9,893 nt of DNA from Clostridia bacterium (GTDB lineage Bacteria; Bacillota; Clostridia; Oscillospirales; CAG-272). Below, one piece after another: positions 5,646-9,893 of this stretch. The DNA lies in the NCBI GenBank assembly GCA_017504335.1, contig JAFVRI010000067.1:1-9893 (forward strand). Reading direction: 5' to 3'. The position numbers were made by a program, and so were the translations under genes. The notes beneath the pieces are model-generated. The model worked only from the letters and a program-made list of their open reading frames with translations. It ran no database searches and was not told the DNA's origin. The number at the start of each line of letters is the position of its first letter. Positions within the stretch are counted from its first letter, which is position 1.

Positions 5646-8291
5646 ATGGCGAAGAAATCGATCAGCACGTCGGCTGTAAAGCGATCGACCGTACTCGGTA
5701 TCATCATCCTCGCCGTTTTTCTTGTACTTCTGATCAGAATCCTTTTGGTTCAGACCGTAGACTTTAAAAAATATCAAAAAAAGGTTCTTGATCAAATCAC
5801 AACCGAGACCCCCATTCCCGCCAATCGCGGAAAGATCTACGACCGAAACGGAAAGGTGCTGGCAACCAATATCACCACCTACCGTGTGTTTGTTTCCCCC
5901 TCGGGTGTGAAGAGCGCACAGAGCGAGGTGGAAAAGGGAGATCCTACCGATTATCGGGATCTGATCTCAAGGGGACTTTCCGAGCTTTTGGATGGAGTCA
6001 CCTACGATAAGGTCCATCACGAGCTTACCGAATACTCCAATAAGCTTGACCGGACCATTTCCAAGAAGGTAGATGAGGAAACCGCAGATAAGGTTCGTGC
6101 GTTTATCAACGAGCATGGGCTCGGCACCATGATCTATCTGGAGGCGCAGAACACAAGATATTATCCGGGAGGGACCCTTGCCGCTCATGCCATTGGCTTT
6201 ACCAGCGATGACGGCATCGGACTCTACGGTCTCGAATATCAGTACAATCAATATCTGAAGGGCGTGGACGGTTACTACGTGACCGCCAGAGATTCCTACG
6301 GAAACGTCATGCCCTTTGATTATGCCAACTGCATTGAGGCGGTGGACGGATACGATCTGACTACCACCATCGATGCAACCATTCAGACCTACCTTGAGGA
6401 GCAGCTGGCCGCAACGGCAACCAATCACGTTGCCATGAACCGAGCCGCAGGCATTGTGATGGACATCAAGACCGGAGCGGTACTTGCCATGGCAGTCTCC
6501 TCGCCCTTTGATCTGAACAACCCCAGAACCATGAGCGAAGCCACCAAGAAGCTGCTTGAAACAAGCGGCTACGAGGCGGGAAGCGACGAATACAGCAAAT
6601 ATCAGATGGAGCTCCTGACCGGAACCTGGTCCAACAAGGCAGTGACCGAGAGCTACATTCCCGGTTCTACATTTAAGATCATTACCACCGCCATGGCGCT
6701 GGAGGAAAGAGAAAGCGAGATCCCTTCCTCGGTGCTTTGCCCCGGACACAAAACGGTTCTCGGGCAGAAGATCCATTGCCATCAGCTGAAGGGACACGGC
6801 TCTCTGAATCTCTCCGAGGGCTTGCAGCAATCCTGCAACGTATGGTTCATGACCCTCGGTGAGCTGATCGGGATCGATACCTACAATCAGTATGTGAAAG
6901 CCTTTGGCTATAAAGAAAAAACCGGCATTGACCTGCCCGGCGAGGGAAGCGGTCTGTTCATCGATCCATCCCTGATGACCGAACTGGATCTTGCGATCTA
7001 TGCATTCGGTCAGAACTTCAACGTAACACCTCTGCAACAGATTTCAGCGATTTCCGCCGTCGCCAATGACGGTGTGCTGATGACCCCCTATCTGGTGGAA
7101 AAGATCACCGATAAGGCGGGAAACACCATTTACCGACATAAGACCGAGGTCAAGCGAACCGTGGTCAGTAAGGAAGTGTGCGATACCATTTCCGAAATGT
7201 TAGAGGAAGGCGTTTCCGGAAACGGGGGCGCAAAGAATGCCTACGTAGCGGGCTACCGCGTGGCGGCAAAAACAGGAACCTCCGAGAAAAAGGATACGGG
7301 ACATTCCACTGTGAGCGTAGAAAATTACGTGGGCATGAGCTTAGGCGAAGCCAAGGCGGCGCTGGAAGCGGCGGGACTTCGCACGGAGGCGGTAGGCATC
7401 AAGAGTGACGATGCCGTGATCCTTTCTCAGAATCCTAAGGCAAACACCAAAATGGTTAAGGAAAACGGAGTGGTGATCCTTTACACCAAGGCAGATGCCT
7501 CCTCTCCCGTAACCATGCCGAAGCTCAGGGGAATGACCCTGGAGCGTGCCAAGGCGACGCTTGCGGAGCTTGGGCTGAATTTCGTTATCGAGGGAACCGG
7601 AATTTACGGAACCGTAAAGGATCAATCGGTCACCGAGGGAAGAATCGTTACCCGCGGCGACGTGATCACGCTGTCGTTCCCCGAAGCCTATGTTTGCTCC
7701 ACCGTGGCGTTTGCTCCCGCGGATGATCCACAGGTTGCCATTCTGATTATGGTGGACGATCCCCAAAAGGGAGCATACGGAAGCACGGTTGCCGCACCTT
7801 ATGTGGGCGCGACACTGAAAAATATTCTGCCTTACCTTGGTGTGGAGCCGATCTACACCCCCGAGGAGGAGGCAAAGCTTGCACAGAAGGTAGGCAGCTA
7901 TCGCTCATGGAGCGTCAACAAGGCGACTGAATCGATCAAAAAATCAGGTCTTTCCTATGAGATCATTGGTACGGCAGGCGAGGACGCTATTGTAAAGGCA
8001 CAGAGCCCCGCATCGGGAAGCCTTGTGCAGAAGGAAACAGGAAAGATCATCCTGTATGTGGGAGATGCCACCCCGACAGAGAGCGTGCAGATGCCCGATC
8101 TCGTCGGAAAGAACGCGACTCTTGCCAACGGACTTTTGATGCAATATGACCTGAATGTAAAAATTGAAGGCTCCAGAGGTGCCGATGCCGAGGTTTACGA
8201 GCAATCGGTGGCTCCGGGAACCATGGTGAAGCCCGGAACGGTGATCACCTTGAAATTCCGCTCGATGGTAGCGGATGACTATTTGGAATAA
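5646..8291 (+). CDS. spoVD: Class B penicillin-binding protein (SpoVD/FtsI type) with four PASTA-like domains, two nested in the transpeptidase domain
   Basis: This 881-residue peptidoglycan transpeptidase has an N-terminal membrane anchor (about 15-36). The dimerisation/pedestal region begins with ANRGKIYDRNGKVLATN (59-75). Catalytic motifs are S341-TF-K344, S396-C-N398 and K542-TGT. C378 and C397, 19 residues apart, match the position and spacing I recall for the redox-active Cys pair of Bacillus SpoVD, which favours SpoVD over plain FtsI. After KTGTSEKKDTG the fold is interrupted by two PASTA-like repeats (about 555-615 and 621-678). The catalytic core then resumes with VAFAPADDPQVAILIMVDDP and GAYGSTVAAPYV (687-720). 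Two more PASTA repeats follow at about 752-807 and 813-871. Known SpoVD and PBP2x proteins carry PASTA only at the C-terminus. The start follows GGAGG by 6 bases; a second site, AAGGAGAG, lies 10 bases further upstream. SpoVD and FtsI roles cannot be separated without the genome. Confidence 0.92.
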   Translation: MAKKSISTSAVKRSTVLGIIILAVFLVLLIRILLVQTVDFKKYQKKVLDQITTETPIPANRGKIYDRNGKVLATNITTYRVFVSPSGVKSAQSEVEKGDPTDYRDLISRGLSELLDGVTYDKVHHELTEYSNKLDRTISKKVDEETADKVRAFINEHGLGTMIYLEAQNTRYYPGGTLAAHAIGFTSDDGIGLYGLEYQYNQYLKGVDGYYVTARDSYGNVMPFDYANCIEAVDGYDLTTTIDATIQTYLEEQLAATATNHVAMNRAAGIVMDIKTGAVLAMAVSSPFDLNNPRTMSEATKKLLETSGYEAGSDEYSKYQMELLTGTWSNKAVTESYIPGSTFKIITTAMALEERESEIPSSVLCPGHKTVLGQKIHCHQLKGHGSLNLSEGLQQSCNVWFMTLGELIGIDTYNQYVKAFGYKEKTGIDLPGEGSGLFIDPSLMTELDLAIYAFGQNFNVTPLQQISAISAVANDGVLMTPYLVEKITDKAGNTIYRHKTEVKRTVVSKEVCDTISEMLEEGVSGNGGAKNAYVAGYRVAAKTGTSEKKDTGHSTVSVENYVGMSLGEAKAALEAAGLRTEAVGIKSDDAVILSQNPKANTKMVKENGVVILYTKADASSPVTMPKLRGMTLERAKATLAELGLNFVIEGTGIYGTVKDQSVTEGRIVTRGDVITLSFPEAYVCSTVAFAPADDPQVAILIMVDDPQKGAYGSTVAAPYVGATLKNILPYLGVEPIYTPEEEAKLAQKVGSYRSWSVNKATESIKKSGLSYEIIGTAGEDAIVKAQSPASGSLVQKETGKIILYVGDATPTESVQMPDLVGKNATLANGLLMQYDLNVKIEGSRGADAEVYEQSVAPGTMVKPGTVITLKFRSMVADDYLE

Positions 8292-8342
8292 GATAGGCTT
8301 TGTGCCAAGGAAGTGAAAGCAGAACCCACTTCGGAGGCGAGT

Positions 8343-9893
8343 ATGAAGCTGAGTGAATTGTTCGGCAGAGCCGAGCTTGCGTATCCTTCAGAGCTTGGAG
8401 GAATCGAAATCAAAAACATTACCACCGACTCTCGGAGAGTGAGCGTGGGCAGTCTCTTCATCTGCATGAAGGGAGAGCGCTCGGACGGACATGAGTTTGT
8501 GGTGGAGGCAATACAATCCGGTGCCTCGGTTATAGTGGCAGAGCAAGTGCGTGACGTGTGTGTGGGTGGTGCCGCAGCATATATCATGCTTAAGAACACA
8601 AGGAATGCGGCTGCTCTGCTCTATAACGCGTGGTACGGAGATCCCGTTTCCCGATTGAAGATCATCGGTGTGACGGGAACCAACGGAAAAACATCGGTAT
8701 CCTATCTCCTTTGTGAGCTGTTTGAGGCATGGGGAAAGCGATGCGGTGTGATCGGAACGGTGGAATGCCGTTCATCGGGCGGCAGACGGCTTTCCCGCGA
8801 GGGAAGTGACCCCCTGGCGAATATGACAACGCCCGACCCCGAGGTGCTTTACAGAATGCTTGCCGAGATGATGGCAGATGGCGTCGAATACGTAATGATG
8901 GAGGTTTCCTCTCATGCGTTGGCGCTTTCCCGCGTGGATGCCATACGGTTTCGATGGGCAGTCTTTACCAATCTGACACAGGACCATTTGGACTTTCACG
9001 GTACCATGGAAGCCTATTTTCAAGCCAAGCGGCGGCTTTTTACCATGTGCGACCGAGGAGTCCTGTTCATAGACGATCCTTATATCCGCCGATTGGCAGA
9101 GGAAATGACGATTCCGTTTTTCACCTGCTCTGCGGAGAAGGGGGACTTTTGCGCTCTTGATCGGGAAAGCTTTGGGATGGAAGGAACGAGCTTCACCCTG
9201 AAAGCTCTCAAGGGAACGTATCCGATGCATTTGGCGATCCCCGGAGAATTTTCGGTGATCAACGGAATGCTTTCCGCGGCGGTGGCGATCGGGGAGGGAA
9301 TCCCGCCCGAGATCATCGCGTCGGTCTTTCGGAGCACCTCCGGTGTTCCCGGAAGAATGGAGCGGGTTTTTGCGACGGAGAACGAAAAGCCGTTTGATTT
9401 TTCAGCGGTGATCGACTATGCGCACACCCCGGATGCTCTGGAAAAAATACTGAAAGCCTTGCTTCCGCTCCGAGGGAGCGGAGGTAGACTTCTTTTGCTC
9501 TTCGGTTGCGGCGGTGAACGGGATCGAGGTAAGAGAAGAAGAATGGGACGGATCGCATCCGCCTATGCGGATCTTGTGATCGTGACCTCGGATAATTGCC
9601 GAGGTGAGCCGAGAGAACGGATCCTTCGGGACGTTTTGCGAGGGATCGACAAGGAAAAGCCCCATCTGGTCATCGCCGATCGAAGGAATGCGATCGAGGC
9701 AGCGGTGGCACTTGCCCGAAGGGGTGACATCCTCTTGCTTGCGGGCAAGGGACATGAGAGATACGAAATATATGAGGATAAACGAATTCCCTTTGACGAG
9801 CGACAGATCCTTCGGGACGCTTGGAGGGCGGAGAATTCGAGACGAAATACGAAAAAAGAGACAGAACAGAGCGAGAAATGCTCGGGAGGGAAA
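8343..9893 (+). CDS. murE: UDP-N-acetylmuramoyl-tripeptide synthetase MurE, 3' end beyond the window
   Basis: The frame opens at an ATG 5 bases after GGAGG (8333-8337) and stays open to the last base (517 residues, no stop). MurE is a cytoplasmic ATP-dependent ligase that adds the third amino acid, meso-diaminopimelate or Lys, to UDP-MurNAc-L-Ala-D-Glu. Motifs in order: TTDSRRV (27-33), the P-loop GTNGKTS (112-118), MTTPDPEVL (161-169), EVSSHALALSRVDA (187-200), and TNLTQDHLDFHGTMEAYFQAK (209-229) with the presumed carbamylated Lys229. Then come GVPGRMER (334-341), VIDYAHTPDALEKIL (356-370), FGCGGERDRGKR (387-398) and AGKGHERYEIY (467-477). The amino-acid-selecting motif, usually DNPR for diaminopimelate, reads D417-N-C-R420. 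Retained Arg suggests diaminopimelate, with Cys replacing Pro. The conserved C-terminal end (FDERQILRDAW) is reached, so little should be missing apart from a charged tail. Confidence 0.96.
   Translation, partial: MKLSELFGRAELAYPSELGGIEIKNITTDSRRVSVGSLFICMKGERSDGHEFVVEAIQSGASVIVAEQVRDVCVGGAAAYIMLKNTRNAAALLYNAWYGDPVSRLKIIGVTGTNGKTSVSYLLCELFEAWGKRCGVIGTVECRSSGGRRLSREGSDPLANMTTPDPEVLYRMLAEMMADGVEYVMMEVSSHALALSRVDAIRFRWAVFTNLTQDHLDFHGTMEAYFQAKRRLFTMCDRGVLFIDDPYIRRLAEEMTIPFFTCSAEKGDFCALDRESFGMEGTSFTLKALKGTYPMHLAIPGEFSVINGMLSAAVAIGEGIPPEIIASVFRSTSGVPGRMERVFATENEKPFDFSAVIDYAHTPDALEKILKALLPLRGSGGRLLLLFGCGGERDRGKRRRMGRIASAYADLVIVTSDNCRGEPRERILRDVLRGIDKEKPHLVIADRRNAIEAAVALARRGDILLLAGKGHERYEIYEDKRIPFDERQILRDAWRAENSRRNTKKETEQSEKCSGGK

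Noticed and set aside
5967..7037. Long open frame (356 codons) on the - strand opposite the penicillin-binding protein
   Set aside because: It lies entirely within the catalytic region of the + strand gene, its translation is low in domain-like features, and no promoter or ribosome site is seen.
8310..8332. GAAGTG ... CACTTC hairpin just before the murE ribosome site
   Set aside because: Only 6 bp with an 11-base loop and no T tract; not a terminator, and a translational role would be speculation.
1..9893. CRISPR arrays, tRNA or rRNA genes, insertion sequences
   Set aside because: No regularly spaced repeats, no cloverleaf or rRNA-like sequence, and no transposase-like frames or terminal repeats were found on either strand.

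Overview
The window looks like a spore-forming-lineage Firmicute, most likely a class Clostridia gut-type bacterium. The evidence is the gene order mraZ-rsmH-ftsL-like-spoVD/ftsI-murE (the start of the division and cell wall, or dcw, cluster), the strong AGGAGG ribosome binding sites, consensus sigma-A promoters, and a PASTA-bearing SpoVD-type penicillin-binding protein. All genes are on the + strand. Species cannot be named from the sequence.

Bases 1-2959 are accessory metabolism. The 3' part of a Gfo/Idh/MocA oxidoreductase ends in a clean hairpin terminator. Next comes a perfect TTGACA-17-TATAAT promoter carrying a LacI/GalR-type palindromic operator at its start point. This promoter drives a metallo-beta-lactamase-fold gene that keeps the HxHxDH motif but ends about halfway through the fold. 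Fourteen bases later a cytoplasmic sialidase-like (Asp-box) propeller protein begins, followed by a second terminator. The oxidoreductase and the MBL stub use the rare Ile codon ATA often (9 of 31), while mraZ and rsmH almost never do (1 of 36). Together with the broken MBL gene this suggests a junction near 1523: a deletion or insertion scar, transferred DNA, or an assembly joint.

Bases 2960-3330 are a gene-free, AT-rich control region. It holds A/T tracts, a strong promoter (TTGCCA-17-TATAAT) and, just downstream of the predicted start point, two perfect AAAGTGTAGC repeats. Two weaker boxes in the same 10-bp phase precede them, forming a likely four-box MraZ autoregulatory operator. A leader of about 175 nt follows.

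Bases 3331-9893 are the dcw operon. MraZ is the regulator and RsmH the 16S rRNA methyltransferase. The FtsL-like bitopic protein has an unusually long cytoplasmic N-terminus. The class B transpeptidase (SpoVD/FtsI) cross-links septal or cortex peptidoglycan, and MurE adds the third amino acid of the stem peptide. MurE runs off the window just past its conserved C-terminal motifs.

The most striking observation is in the transpeptidase. Besides two PASTA domains at the C-terminus, two more PASTA-like domains are nested inside the catalytic domain, directly after the KTGT motif and before the next core strands.
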